Assembly (NCBI GenBank): GCA_021299735.1
Contig: JAJTEM010000014.1
Coordinates: 124,001-188,000 of the forward strand
DNA: 64,000 bases
DNA from: Burkholderiales bacterium
GTDB taxonomy: Bacteria; Pseudomonadota; Gammaproteobacteria; Burkholderiales; Burkholderiaceae_B
Reading direction: 5' to 3'
Of this stretch, positions 35,945 through 46,400 are shown one piece after another (positions within the stretch are counted from its first letter, which is position 1; every line of letters starts with the position of its first letter). Under the pieces are notes generated by a model. It saw only the letters and a list, made by a program, of their open reading frames with translations. It searched no databases and had not been told where the DNA came from. The position numbers and the translations under genes are program-made.

Positions 35945-37020
35945 TGAATCCATATATAAAAAACAGCCTGCGCATTGCAGCTGTTTTCAGTTTAACGATG
36001 TTGATTTTTCTGGGCTTTCAGAACACGGTGCGTGCTCAAACCGTAAGCGGCCAAGAGCCCAATATTTGCGTGTTCGATTTGCTGGGTGCAAAAGGGCCAA
36101 TTTTTGGTTTGGCGCAGGAATATGCACTGGAAGGCCGAAAGAATGGCTACGGCTTCAAGCCGGTGGTGTACACCAATGAATCAGTAGCCGCCAAAGATTT
36201 TGAAATTGGCGTGTGCGACGGCCTTGTGGCCACTGGCATTCGAACCCGGAAATACAACCACTTTACCGGCAGCCTGGATGCTATTGGTGGTTTGCCAAAT
36301 TACGATTCAGTGCTGATGGCTTTGAAGTCGATGGGCAGCCCGCAGTTGCAAGGTGTGATGCAGCAAAGTGATTTTGAAGTGGGTGGGGTATTACCTTTTG
36401 GCACAGCCTATGTATTTGTGCGCGATCGTGAAATCAATTCACTGGCCAAAGCCGCAGGCAAACGAGTGGCCGCTTTGTCGCACGATGATTCGCAGCGCAG
36501 GTTAATTGAGCAGGTTGGCGCACAACCCGTTGCTGCCGATGTGTCCAATTATGGTTCCATGTTCAACAATGGCGCTGTGGATATTATTGTGGCGCCTTCC
36601 ATCGCCTATTCTCCGCTTGAGCTTTACAAAGGCTTGGGCAAGCGGGGCGCAATTATCCAGTTGCCAGTGGCCATGGTCACTTATCAAATTATTCTGCGCA
36701 AATCGAAATTTCAGCCTGGTTCTGGCCAAAAGCTGAGGGCTTTTGTTGCGCAGGAAATGCCGAAGGCCCTGAATGCAGTCAAAAAAATTGATCGCCAAAT
36801 TCCTGACAAGGCTTGGTTGAAAATGACCGATGCAGACAAATTGGAATACACCACCATGATGCGCGAGGCCCGAATCAGCTTGAGCAAGGACGGCGTATAC
36901 GATGGCTGCGCTTTGCGCCTGTTGAAAAAAGTGCGCTGTTCGATTGATGCAAAAGCCGCCGAGTGTAGTTTGCCTGAGGGCTACAGTGTGCACAAAAGCT
37001 GCCCTATTCAGCCAATGTAA
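35941..37020 (+). CDS. Periplasmic solute-binding-like protein
   Basis: 359 residues from ATG 35941, overlapping the previous stop; ATG 35944 is equally possible. A signal peptide (about 1-35) ends near VRAQ. The mature protein begins with NICVFDLLGAKGPIFGLAQEYAL and later has KDFEIGVCDGLVATGIR and VDIIVAPSIAYSPLELYKGL, a two-lobed binding fold like TRAP-type receptors. It resembles proteins annotated as putative solute-binding (DUF6091) as I recall. No TRAP membrane genes are adjacent. The C-terminus has several cysteines (C-x-L..VRC..AEC..KSC) that may form disulfides. Confidence 0.65.
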   Translation: MMNPYIKNSLRIAAVFSLTMLIFLGFQNTVRAQTVSGQEPNICVFDLLGAKGPIFGLAQEYALEGRKNGYGFKPVVYTNESVAAKDFEIGVCDGLVATGIRTRKYNHFTGSLDAIGGLPNYDSVLMALKSMGSPQLQGVMQQSDFEVGGVLPFGTAYVFVRDREINSLAKAAGKRVAALSHDDSQRRLIEQVGAQPVAADVSNYGSMFNNGAVDIIVAPSIAYSPLELYKGLGKRGAIIQLPVAMVTYQIILRKSKFQPGSGQKLRAFVAQEMPKALNAVKKIDRQIPDKAWLKMTDADKLEYTTMMREARISLSKDGVYDGCALRLLKKVRCSIDAKAAECSLPEGYSVHKSCPIQPM

Positions 37021-37035
37021 ATTGGCTTGGTTGGT

Positions 37036-37458
37036 TTAGCCAATAAGCACCGGGGCGTCGGGAAGTTCGTTTTCGTCTTCCCGGCGGTGTGGAAAGTGTT
37101 CAATCAACTTCTCGCTAACCGCCTCAATGCAACTCATCACGCCTTCTTCGAATTGCCCTTGCGCAAAAGCCTTGGCATGGTCTGCAAGCAGCACATAGAT
37201 GAGAACGCCATTGTTCAGCTCGGTGTCCCACACATGCAATTCACTAAATACCTCAATGGCGCGCTGGCGTGGCGTTTGCTGACCTAGTAGCTGTTGCAAT
37301 TCAAGCGAGCTTTCTACAGCAACGCGAATTTCGCCTGAATGCCGGGTTTCACTGGCTTTGATGGCATTCGAAATGCGGTTAAGCTGCGTTTGCTGGAAAA
37401 TTTTCCGGACATGACGTTCAGCCGTCATCATGTGTCTGTAAATTCGTTTAAGCCCCAT
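37036..37458 (-). CDS. TPM-domain protein, apparently internally shortened
   Basis: 140 residues from ATG 37458, two bases after the stop of the upstream TPM gene. It begins like soluble TPM proteins that follow LemA-TPM pairs: ASETRHSGEIRVAVES and VFSELHVWDTELNNGVLIYVLLADH. In the family, LLAD(R/H) is followed by a conserved VEIVADRGI segment and ~20 more residues before the FxxGxFxxG helix. Here LLADHA runs straight into KAFAQGQFEEG. About 26 residues of the domain core are missing in frame. It may be non-functional or an assembly error. The ending NELPDAPVLIG is normal for the family. Confidence 0.75.
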   Translation of the reverse strand: MGLKRIYRHMMTAERHVRKIFQQTQLNRISNAIKASETRHSGEIRVAVESSLELQQLLGQQTPRQRAIEVFSELHVWDTELNNGVLIYVLLADHAKAFAQGQFEEGVMSCIEAVSEKLIEHFPHRREDENELPDAPVLIG

Positions 37459-37460
37459 GA

Positions 37461-38324
37461 TCACCACCTTCCCGAGGCACCGCCGCCACCAAAACCACCA
37501 CCTCCGCCACCGAAGCCTCCGCCGCCAAAACCACCACTGCCGCGACCAAAGCCACCGCGCCCACCACCAATGCCGCCCGCTGCGCTGCCGAAAAGAGTAA
37601 TCAGCATGGCCACAATTGCAGCCAGCACAGCAAAAATAATTGCACCCGCGAATAGCCACGCCACTACAAACACCAAGCCACCTGTTGCCAGGGCGGCGGG
37701 CAGTTTGCCGATGGTTTTGCGCAGGAAGCCACCAATAAAAAGTGTGCCCATGAACAGCAGTGGCGCAATGTCTTCGATGGTGCTTTGCGAATTGGAAAGC
37801 CGCTTTACAGTGGGTTCCGGCAAGGGCTCACCTTCAATCACCCTGATCATTTGGTCCACGCCAGCCGCCACACCGCCTGCGAAATCACCCACGCGAAACC
37901 GCGGCACGATAATTTCTTCAATAATTCGTTTGGAGGTAATGTCAGTTAAGGCACCCTCAAGGCCGTAACCCACTTCAATGCGCAGCGCGCGGTCTTGCAA
38001 AGCCACGACCAGTATTGCGCCATCGTCTACATTCTTGCGGCCAATTTTCCAGCTTTCTGCCACACGCAAAGCGTATTGCTCAATGGTTTCTGCTTGTGTG
38101 GTTTGTACCAGCAATACCGCAATTTGGCTGCCTTTCGCTGCTTCAAATGCCTGAAGCTTTTGGATCAGTGCAGCTTGTTGTTGGGGGTTCAGCGTGCCAG
38201 TGGTGTCTACCACTTGGGCGGTCAGGGGTGGCACTGGTACCTCGGCGGCCCAAAGTGCGCACGGCGTGAAAAGGATCACTGCACACAGCCAGAATTGCCC
38301 CATCGCGTTGCGCACCTTGTTCAT
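37461..38324 (-). CDS. TPM-domain membrane protein (YgcG-like)
   Basis: About 287 residues; start ATG 38324 overlaps the lemA stop (TGATG). Signal peptide 1-26, then a TPM domain (about 35-155) with VVDTTGTLNPQQQAAL, GSQIAVLLVQTTQ and RALRIEVGYGLEGALTD. Membrane helices follow (about 185-250), and the tail is extremely glycine-rich (FGGGGFGGGGGGFGGGG). This is the standard partner of LemA; the TPM domain faces the periplasm. It has been proposed to take part in membrane-protein repair or quality control, but function is not settled. Confidence 0.9.
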   Translation of the reverse strand: MNKVRNAMGQFWLCAVILFTPCALWAAEVPVPPLTAQVVDTTGTLNPQQQAALIQKLQAFEAAKGSQIAVLLVQTTQAETIEQYALRVAESWKIGRKNVDDGAILVVALQDRALRIEVGYGLEGALTDITSKRIIEEIIVPRFRVGDFAGGVAAGVDQMIRVIEGEPLPEPTVKRLSNSQSTIEDIAPLLFMGTLFIGGFLRKTIGKLPAALATGGLVFVVAWLFAGAIIFAVLAAIVAMLITLFGSAAGGIGGGRGGFGRGSGGFGGGGFGGGGGGFGGGGASGRW

Positions 38325-38917
38325 CACTTGGTACCGAAGTCGACGGTGGGGGGCTTTGAAATGGCGGCTTCGTTTGCAACCGTGAAGCTTGGTTTGACTT
38401 CGTAGCCCATCACCATGGCTGTCAGGTTATTGGGAAACGAACGCACGGTAATGTTGTATTCCTGAACCGATTTAATGTAACGGTTGCGTGCCACGGTAAT
38501 GCGGTTTTCAGTACCCTCAAGTTGCGTTTGCAAATCGCGAAAACCTTGATTGGCTTTCAGGTTGGGGTAGTTCTCGGTAACCAACAGCAAGCGCGAGAGG
38601 GCACCGCTTAATTCACCTTGCGCCTGCTGAAATTTGTTAAAGGCTTCCGGGTCATTGATTAATTCTGGCGTGGCCTGAATCGAAGTGGCTTTCGAGCGCG
38701 CTTCAACCACCTTTGTTAGTGTTTGCTGCTCGAAGTTGGCCTCGGCTTTTACTACATTCACCAGGTTGGGCACAAGGTCAGCCCGGCGCTGGTATTGGTT
38801 CAATACTTCAGCCCAAGCGGCTTTCACTTGTTCATCGTTGGTTTGAATGGTGTTGTAACCGCAGCCGCTGAGAAACAGCGCTGAAAGCAAAGTGAGCAGA
38901 GATAACACGCGATTCAT
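38324..38917 (-). CDS. lemA: LemA family lipoprotein/membrane protein
   Basis: 197 residues. N-terminal lipoprotein signal with lipobox LSGC (cysteine about 19), then the helical LemA domain: QVKAAWAEVLNQYQRRADLVPNLVNVV, LEGTENRITVARNRYI and the ending GYEVKPSFTVANEAAIS. LemA forms an operon with two TPM proteins, as here (lemA, YgcG-like, short TPM). Function is unknown in detail. The promoter lies between 38918 and the rho terminator. Confidence 0.92.
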   Translation of the reverse strand: MNRVLSLLTLLSALFLSGCGYNTIQTNDEQVKAAWAEVLNQYQRRADLVPNLVNVVKAEANFEQQTLTKVVEARSKATSIQATPELINDPEAFNKFQQAQGELSGALSRLLLVTENYPNLKANQGFRDLQTQLEGTENRITVARNRYIKSVQEYNITVRSFPNNLTAMVMGYEVKPSFTVANEAAISKPPTVDFGTK

Positions 38918-38954
38918 TTAAACGCTCCTTGGTGGGTGGTTGCCTGATTGTGCA

Positions 38955-38990
38955 ATTAAAAAAGCCCATGGTGCAACTGCAGCATGGGCT
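38955..38990 (-). terminator. Intrinsic terminator of rho
   Basis: On the minus strand, AGCCCATG and CATGGGCT pair around a 12-nt loop and are followed by TTTTTT. It lies 24 bp after the rho stop codon, so the gene for the Rho factor itself ends in a Rho-independent terminator. Confidence 0.85.
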
Positions 38991-39013
38991 ATGGATTGAA
39001 AAGACGACTCTAA

Positions 39014-40270
39014 TTACTTCTTCATCATCTCGAAAAACTCTGCGTTGTTTTTGGTCTGGCGAATTTTGTCCATCAAGAATTCCATCGCAGCGATTTCGTC
39101 CATGTCGTGCAGCAGGCGGCGCAATACCCAAATCTTCTGCAGCAAATCGGGCTTGATCAACAACTCCTCGCGGCGTGTAGACGAACGGTTGATGTTGATG
39201 GCTGGGTACACACGCTTTTCGGCCATGCGGCGTTCCATGTGAATTTCCATGTTGCCTGTGCCCTTGAATTCTTCGTAAATCACTTCATCCATGCGGCTGC
39301 CGGTATCTACCAGTGCAGTTGCGATAATGGTGAGCGATCCACCTTCTTCAATGTTACGTGCCGCACCAAAGAAACGCTTGGGGCGGTGCAGGGCGTTGGC
39401 ATCTACACCACCGGTCAGCACTTTGCCGGAAGAGGGCACCACGGTGTTGTACGCACGGGCCAAACGAGTAATCGAATCGAGCAGAATAACCACATCGCGC
39501 TTGTGTTCAACCAGGCGCTTGGCTTTCTCAATTACCATTTCAGCAACTTGAACGTGGCGGGTTGCGGGTTCATCGAACGTGGAGGCAATCACTTCGCCAC
39601 GCACCGAACGCATCATTTCTGTTACTTCTTCGGGGCGTTCGTCAATCAGCAACACAATCAAAGTGATGTCGGGGTGGTTGGCAGTAATGGCATGTGCAAT
39701 GTGCTGCAGCATCACGGTTTTACCCGACTTCGGCGGGGCTACCAGCAAACCACGCTGGCCTTTGCCGATTGGGGCAACCAGGTCGATGATACGACCAGTG
39801 TTGTTTTCTTCACCGCGCATGTCGCGTTCCAGCTTCAGGGGCTGGTTGGGGTGCAGCGGTGTCAGGTTTTCAAAAAGAATTTTGTGCTTGCTGGCCTCTG
39901 GTGCCTCGCCGTTTACTTTGTCTACTTTTACCAGTGCAAAATAGCGCTCGCCGTCTTTGGGGGTGCGTACCTCGCCTTCAATGCTGTCACCCGTGTGCAG
40001 GTTGAAGCGGCGAATCTGGCTGGGGGAAATGTAAATGTCGTCCGGGCTGGCCAGGTATGAAGTTTCTGGTGAGCGAAGAAATCCAAAGCCATCGGGCAGC
40101 ACTTCAAGCACGCCATCACCAAAAATTTGTTCGCCGTTTTTTGCGCGTTTTTTCAGGATTGCAAACATCAGTTCCTGCTTGCGCATGCGGTTGGCGTTTT
40201 CAATTTCAAGGCCACCAGCCATTTCAAGCAGGGCAGAAACGTGTTGGGTTTTTAGTTCAGATAGATACAT
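39014..40270 (-). CDS. rho: Transcription termination factor Rho
   Basis: 418 residues, normal full length. N-terminal OB-fold RNA-binding domain ([22 protein letters not shown]), Walker [13 protein letters not shown]-loop [21 protein letters not shown] and R-loop [15 protein letters not shown] are intact. It forms the hexameric RNA helicase that ends transcription at untranslated RNA. trxA lies upstream on the same strand, the usual order. Separate promoters are likely because a hairpin lies in the 120 bp between. Confidence 0.98.
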   Translation of the reverse strand: MYLSELKTQHVSALLEMAGGLEIENANRMRKQELMFAILKKRAKNGEQIFGDGVLEVLPDGFGFLRSPETSYLASPDDIYISPSQIRRFNLHTGDSIEGEVRTPKDGERYFALVKVDKVNGEAPEASKHKILFENLTPLHPNQPLKLERDMRGEENNTGRIIDLVAPIGKGQRGLLVAPPKSGKTVMLQHIAHAITANHPDITLIVLLIDERPEEVTEMMRSVRGEVIASTFDEPATRHVQVAEMVIEKAKRLVEHKRDVVILLDSITRLARAYNTVVPSSGKVLTGGVDANALHRPKRFFGAARNIEEGGSLTIIATALVDTGSRMDEVIYEEFKGTGNMEIHMERRMAEKRVYPAININRSSTRREELLIKPDLLQKIWVLRRLLHDMDEIAAMEFLMDKIRQTKNNAEFFEMMKK

Positions 40271-40353
40271 GTTTGGCTATTTGTGTAGGTGGCGAACGCC
40301 GCGAGGTAAACAGGTTAACGAAGGGTGGGGGTTGCAGCTGCGAGGGAGTTCAA

Positions 40354-40373
40354 TGCCCGGCACACGCCGGGCA
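40354..40373. terminator. Hairpin between trxA and rho
   Basis: TGCCCGGC and GCCGGGCA form an 8-bp GC-rich stem around a 4-nt loop about 18 bp after the trxA stop. The T tract is poor on either strand, so it may be a weak or Rho-assisted terminator, or an attenuating hairpin in the rho leader. Confidence 0.5.
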
Positions 40374-40390
40374 ATTTAATCAAGGTGTTG

Positions 40391-40720
40391 TTACAGGTGG
40401 CTGTCAATGAAAGCAGCCAGCTGGGATTTGGACAATGCACCCACCTTTGTGGCGACCACTGCACCATTTTTGAATAACATCAAGGTTGGAATGCCGCGAA
40501 TGCCGTATTTGGCAGGCGTTTCTGAATTCTCATCCACATTCATCTTGGCAATTTTCAGCTTGCCTTGGTATTCAGAAGACAAGTCATCAAGAATTGGCGC
40601 AATCATTTTGCAGGGACCACACCATTCTGCCCAGTAATCCACCAGCACAGGGCCGTCGGTTTTCAAAACATCGCTGTCGAAAGATGCGTCACTGACGTGT
40701 TTGATCAGGTCACTGCTCAT
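40391..40720 (-). CDS. trxA: Thioredoxin
   Basis: 109 residues with the active site [10 protein letters not shown] and the cis-proline loop [12 protein letters not shown]. Length and all conserved residues are those of thioredoxin 1, the general cytosolic disulfide reductase. It lies directly upstream of rho, a conserved arrangement in proteobacteria. Confidence 0.97.
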   Translation of the reverse strand: MSSDLIKHVSDASFDSDVLKTDGPVLVDYWAEWCGPCKMIAPILDDLSSEYQGKLKIAKMNVDENSETPAKYGIRGIPTLMLFKNGAVVATKVGALSKSQLAAFIDSHL

Positions 40721-40928
40721 TTAAATCCTCAAGTGGGTAAAGTGCTTTGGAGGGTATTCACAAAGCGGCCTGGGTGTATACAGCACACGGCCAGACAATG
40801 AAAGTTCTTCATTTAAGAAAATGCTATTCTGAATGGTACAGCGAAATCGAACTGAAACACAAACCCGTGTACGTTTTAATTGACATTACACGCTCTCTAA
40901 AAACTTCGACCATCCAAAAATACACGTT

Positions 40929-43445
40929 TTGACAACACACTCTGTTTCCGTTGAATCCATTCAAGCCACTCCATTTGCGGCTGCATTTAACTGGCTGGCT
41001 CAGTCGGGCCTGGATGCTCATCAAGTTTTGTGGGTAATGCCCCGTATAGAGACAGTGGGCACCTTCAAGCGGTGTTGGGCCCAGCACCACGCGGGTGTGG
41101 CCACGCTGGGGCCTTGGGTTCAAACCGCTGACCGTTTAAGTCAACCTGCCGCCATGGGGCCTTGGTTGGCCCTGCAAGCCGATTTGGTGGGGGTGTTGCG
41201 GGAATTGCCTTTGCTGGGCGGTGGTTCATCGCCCTCGCAACTGTGGGGCCTCGCCCAGGAATACCTGGAGCTGGCCTTAAGGCAGGTGTTGGTGCAAAAA
41301 CGCAACACAACTGCCTTCGCAGAGTATGCAGAGAACAACACTTTCGCTGCCGAAGAGGTCCAAGTGGTGGCCACCCTGGCCCAAACTTATGAGGCCGAGC
41401 TTATTGGGTTGTTGCCCAAGCCTGCAGAGCCTTTGGGTAAACCGCCTATTCATGTGGTTTGGTTCGACGATGGCGAGACCGTGCCCGGCCTGTGGCTGGA
41501 ACTGTCTTACCCCACGGTGCCGGTGCAGGTGTTCAAGTTACCTGCCATTGAGGGTCCACAGCCTTGGCAAGTGTTGTGTGAAAAGCGTTTTAATAACCAG
41601 CCCAGCCCTGTGGTGCTGCAAGTGGCTCCTGACGAAACCACACAGGCTCAGCAAGCTGCCCATCAAATTCTGGATTGGTTGCGAGAAGACCCCGCCACTG
41701 AAATCGCAGTGGCAGTACTTGATCGATTGGCTGCGCGACGCATGGTGGGGCTATTGGCCGACGTGGGTGTTTTGGTTGATGACCGCACAGGTTGGCGTTT
41801 GTCCACATCGAATGTGGCGGGTTGGTTTGATTACCTGTTGCAACAGTTTGCAGAGCACAGCCAGCTTACTGCGATTGCCCAACCTTTTACTGGCTTGCCG
41901 CTTGAACAATTTGAGCCCTGGGCCTTTGGTAAGGCTGGCAGCAAACACACCCTGGCGCAGTGGGCGGGTGCGTATCTGGGCTTGTTTGAAAAACATGATC
42001 TAGACACCGCGTTGCAAGCCGATGAGGCAGGGCAACAACTGCTGACTGTGTTGGGTTTGATGCGGCAGGTGCCAGCACAAACCGAATTTGATGCGCATGA
42101 ATTTTTGGCAGCCTGGCGCAGTTGGGCTGAATCGCAACGCTTCCGCCCGCTGGATATTGAAAGCCCTGTTCGCATGGTGCCCCTATTAAGCACGCGCATG
42201 CGGCAATTCAAGCGCGTGTTGGTGTTGGGTTGTGCTCAGTCGCACTTTCAGGAAAGCCCGCCTGGTTTGCTGCCACCTGCGGTGGCGCAAGAATTGGGTT
42301 TTCCAGGCCCGCGCCTGGCCCGTGTTCAAAAAATTTCTGCCCTGTATGAATTGCTTCTGCACAGTGAAGAAGTAACGCTGGTGCACAGTGCGCAGGTGGC
42401 AGGTAAACCTGAAATGTTGTTGCCTGAACTGATGTGGCTGGACATTACCTTGCGCGATTCTGAAAGTGCTGCCCAACATTGGGCCAGCCGGTGGTACCGC
42501 ACACCAGCCGATCTTGAAATTGAAGTACGAGAAGCACCCGAGCAGGCTTTGCAGTTAACAGCATTGAGCAATTCGGGTTCAATGCCGGAATCGTTGCGGG
42601 TGACTGCGCTGGACGATTGGGTGGCTTGCCGCCTGCGCTTTGGTTTGAAGCATGCCTTGCCCTGGCCCGTGCAGCGTGATGAGGGTGCCATGCGCTATGA
42701 GCAACTGCGCGGTATTTTCGTACACAAGGTGCTTGAAAAAACCGCGCAACACATGGCCTTGCCTGGCCAACCCGTGAACCAATTGCAGGCCTGGAAGCAA
42801 ACACTGTTGGATCAAGCCCAGTTGGTGTGGAGCAAGCTGGAATTAAATGACCGTGCGACTGTTTATCCATTCCTGAAGTTTTTTGATCAAATTGTGCCGC
42901 GTCTTGCGGGCAAACTCATGGAACGTCAAATTCAGGGCTGGCAATTCGAGCTTGCAGAGCAGCAGCTTGAGCACACCTTGGTGCTGCAACCCAGCGGCGC
43001 TTCCATTCAATTGAAGGGACGGGTTGACAGGCTTGATCAACGCGGCGATTCCCTGGCCATTTCAGACATTAAATTCACCAACCCCACTGTGCTGAAAAAA
43101 AGATTGGCCGAACCCTTGAGCCAACCCCAATTGCCCGCTTACCAAGCCATGTTGAATAGCCCTGAAGCCCAGCTCGACTTTTTGGGTTTGCACAAAGACA
43201 AAGTGGATTGGGTCAGCTTTCCGCCATTAAGCGATGAATACAAAGAGCAGGGTTTTAATTCGTGGGGTGAGGTGTTGCTGAGCGAACTGAGCACTGAACT
43301 GAATTCATTTTTTGAAGGCAAGGCCGTGTGGCAAGCCAACCCCGGCGATGCTTGCGAATACTGCAGTGTGCGCGGCGTGTGCAGGCCGGAAACTCACCCA
43401 GCATTTAACCAAGCCGATGCTGGCGAGGAGGGTGATGATGACTAA
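40929..43445 (+). CDS. AddB-like DNA repair protein with C-terminal PD-(D/E)XK/Fe-S nuclease
   Basis: 838 residues from a TTG start (no strong ribosome site; start uncertain). The N-terminal ~500 residues resemble an inactivated helicase, as in AddB. The C-terminus (about 550-830) is a RecB-type nuclease: VTALDDWVACRLRFGL with the first cysteine, LKGRVDRLDQRGDSLAISDIKF (catalytic D...DxK) and the cluster CEYCSVRGVC. This gives the four cysteines expected for a 4Fe-4S nuclease. It matches the betaproteobacterial 'probable DNA repair protein' family (TIGR03623, from memory). It overlaps the helicase gene next door, with which it should form a RecBCD-like end-processing complex. Confidence 0.82.
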   Translation: MTTHSVSVESIQATPFAAAFNWLAQSGLDAHQVLWVMPRIETVGTFKRCWAQHHAGVATLGPWVQTADRLSQPAAMGPWLALQADLVGVLRELPLLGGGSSPSQLWGLAQEYLELALRQVLVQKRNTTAFAEYAENNTFAAEEVQVVATLAQTYEAELIGLLPKPAEPLGKPPIHVVWFDDGETVPGLWLELSYPTVPVQVFKLPAIEGPQPWQVLCEKRFNNQPSPVVLQVAPDETTQAQQAAHQILDWLREDPATEIAVAVLDRLAARRMVGLLADVGVLVDDRTGWRLSTSNVAGWFDYLLQQFAEHSQLTAIAQPFTGLPLEQFEPWAFGKAGSKHTLAQWAGAYLGLFEKHDLDTALQADEAGQQLLTVLGLMRQVPAQTEFDAHEFLAAWRSWAESQRFRPLDIESPVRMVPLLSTRMRQFKRVLVLGCAQSHFQESPPGLLPPAVAQELGFPGPRLARVQKISALYELLLHSEEVTLVHSAQVAGKPEMLLPELMWLDITLRDSESAAQHWASRWYRTPADLEIEVREAPEQALQLTALSNSGSMPESLRVTALDDWVACRLRFGLKHALPWPVQRDEGAMRYEQLRGIFVHKVLEKTAQHMALPGQPVNQLQAWKQTLLDQAQLVWSKLELNDRATVYPFLKFFDQIVPRLAGKLMERQIQGWQFELAEQQLEHTLVLQPSGASIQLKGRVDRLDQRGDSLAISDIKFTNPTVLKKRLAEPLSQPQLPAYQAMLNSPEAQLDFLGLHKDKVDWVSFPPLSDEYKEQGFNSWGEVLLSELSTELNSFFEGKAVWQANPGDACEYCSVRGVCRPETHPAFNQADAGEEGDDD

Positions 43446-46400
43446 TTTCACTTCAATTGCCTGCGACCCCGCCAACAGCGTGGTGGTAGAGGCCTGCGCA
43501 GGCAGTGGCAAAACCTGGTTGCTCACTGCACGCCTGTTTCGCCTCTTGTTAAGTGGAGCAAGGCCCGATCAAATTCTGGCCATTACTTTTACACGCAAAG
43601 CCGCGCAGGAAATGCAGGAACGCCTGTTTGCCCTGTTGCGTGAATGTGCCTTGTTGAATGATCACAAATTGAGTGCCTTGTTGACCGAACGTGGCTCAGA
43701 ACCCAACGAAGCCAACCTGAAAAAGGCGCGTGCACTGGCAGGCGAGGTGTTGACCAATTCTCGTGGTGTAACCATTGACACATTCCATGGCTGGTTTGCA
43801 TCGCTGTGCCAAATGGCACCGCTTGCCAGCGGCTTTTCAAGGCAAAGCGAACCCACCGATCAAACCCAGTTCTGGATGGACATGGCCATTGATGTATTCA
43901 CTGCCAATTTGCTGAATGATCAACAGCAATTGCTGCCAGCCTTCGACACGCTTGCTTCACAAATGGACCGTGCCGTGGTGCGACAGGTGCTGCAACATGC
44001 GCTGACCAATCGTGTGGCGTGTAGCCTGTGGTTGGCCAATCAGGATGCCCCGCCTTTAGATATGGTGTTTGGAATTGGTGACGGCGAGCAATGGCCGGTG
44101 GAGGTGTTGAACAACCGGCATTACATTGATCAGTGGCAGCAAGCTGCACGCTGGTTGGCGTTGGGTACAGCCAAGCAACAGGGTAATGCAGTTGAAATAG
44201 AAAAGGCCTTGACTGCCCTGCGTGGCGGTGTTGCGGCAGCCGATGTTTTTGAACAATTGAAGGCGGTTTGTTTGACCGCAAAAAATGAGCCCAGCAAAAC
44301 CTTTTCCAAAATAACGGCGGGCCAGAAAGCGGCTGTGGATGAAACCCAGTATGTTCAGGTTTTGGAAAGTTTGGCCCAACAAACAGCACAAGCCTTGCAA
44401 CTTGAAAAAGACCAGCTTGACATGCAGGCCACAGCCGCGTTGGCGCAGTTGATTGAACCGCTGTTTGAAACTTATAAATCAATCAAGCTGGAGCAAGGCT
44501 TGTGCGATTTCGATGACCTTGAAGCCACTGCACTGCGCATGTTGATGAACGACGAACAGCGTGCCTACATGCAGCAAAAACTGGACACGCGTGTGCGCCA
44601 TTTGTTGGTGGATGAATTTCAAGACACCAACCCGGTGCAATGGAATATTCTGAAACTTTGGCTGCAAGACTACAGCGGCGACGACAAACCCAGCGTGTTT
44701 TTGGTGGGTGACCCCAAGCAGTCGATTTACCGCTTTCGCCGCGCTGAAGCCCGTTTGTTCAACCATGCGCGCAATTGGTTGGTTGAAAATTTCGCAGCCA
44801 AAACACTGGAATCGGATTCCACACGGCGTTGTGGGCAGGCTGTTGTTGATGTAGTGAATAAAGTGTTTGAACCCGGGCAAACGCGAGGGCAAACCACCTT
44901 TCGTGCGCACACCAGTTTGGCAGGCGAAAGCGGTTCAACACTGAGCGGCTTGAATATTTATCCCAAGCTGTTGAAAGAAGAGGAAGGCCCCGACGAAGCC
45001 AAGCGCGTGGTGCAAACCCTGCAACAGTGGTTGGCCAATGGCAGTATTAACAACCTGAGTGAAGTGATGGTATTGGTGCGCGCCCACAAAAGCGGTGTGC
45101 CCTTGATGGCTGCCTTGCGTGAAGCGGGCTTGGCCTACACCATCAAAGACAAAGGCGAGCGTTACACCTCGCAAGTGTGGGCTGACACCATTGCACTGTT
45201 GGGTTTTTTGAATGACCCGAACACCAACCTGTATTTGTTGCAACTGTTGCGTTGCCCGTTGATCGCGCTTTCTTCAGCTCAATTTCAAGCGTTGATTCAG
45301 GCGGGTAAAACAACGCAAACTGCCACACATGCGAATACAGTGTGGGGCACACTTGAAGCCTTGGCCGAGCAAGGCGAAAAACCGTGGCTGGCAGTGCATT
45401 CACAGCTTTCAGAATGGTTGCGAATGGCGCGAGCCTTGCCGCTGTTCGAAACCTTGTCCAAGGTGGTGGCCGACACCCGTGCGTCTGAAAAATACTTGAA
45501 TTCTGCTTCGCCGCGGCAACGGGTCATGATGGCTGAGCATTGGGATTGGTTAAAGGCCTGGGCACTGGGTTTGAACAAAGGCCGTTTTCCAGGTTTGCAG
45601 CAGGCGCTTGATGAGGCAGTAAAACTTCAAACCTATACCAGTTCCGACAGCGAAGGTGCTGCCAACAACCCGGATGTGTTGCGCATCATGACCGTGCATT
45701 CGGCCAAGGGTTTGGAGGCCAACCATGTGTGGTTGTTTGATGCAAATTCATCACCCAAACCCGGTGGAAGCAATGCGGGTTTGCTGATTGATTGGGCCTT
45801 GGGTGAATCGCACCCGAACTCAGTCACGGTGATGAGTAACTTGAGTAATCCCAGCCCTGGTCGAGCGTCCGCACAAGCCATTGAACAGCAAGCCTATGCC
45901 GATGAAGAAGACCACTTGCTGTATGTGGCACTTACCCGTGCCCGGCATTCCATTCACTTAAGCGGCAGTGAAAAACGCTCAGCCAGCAAGGGTTGGTATG
46001 AACGTTTGTTGCCATTTGCCACGCAAGTGCATGAAACATGGCCTGAACCTGAAGGTGCTGCGGAAGCATTCGGCCAAGGCGAGTTGACTGGCTTGTTTGA
46101 CCCGCCCGCAACATGGGTACGCCCGCAATTTCCGGTGCTGAACCCGTTGAAACCGCAAGTGGGCAAAGTGGTGCCCAGAATTTCTACGCCCGAGCTACGA
46201 AAGGGTACAGCCTGGCATGCAGCACTTGAATGGGTGGATGAACTGCGCGACCTACCTTTTGATGTATGGTGGGCGCGCATGCAGGTGCGTTGCGAAGTCG
46301 TGTTCAGGCCTTTGCGCGAGGGCGAATTGCAAGAAGTTGAACAAGCTTGCCAATTGCTGGTGAACAAACCCGATTTACAGCCTTGGCTGCAAGGTGCCGG

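Noticed and set aside
39107-40060. 317-residue open frame on the plus strand
   Set aside because: It is antisense to rho, a full-length and highly conserved gene. No motif is seen; it is a mirror of rho codon bias.
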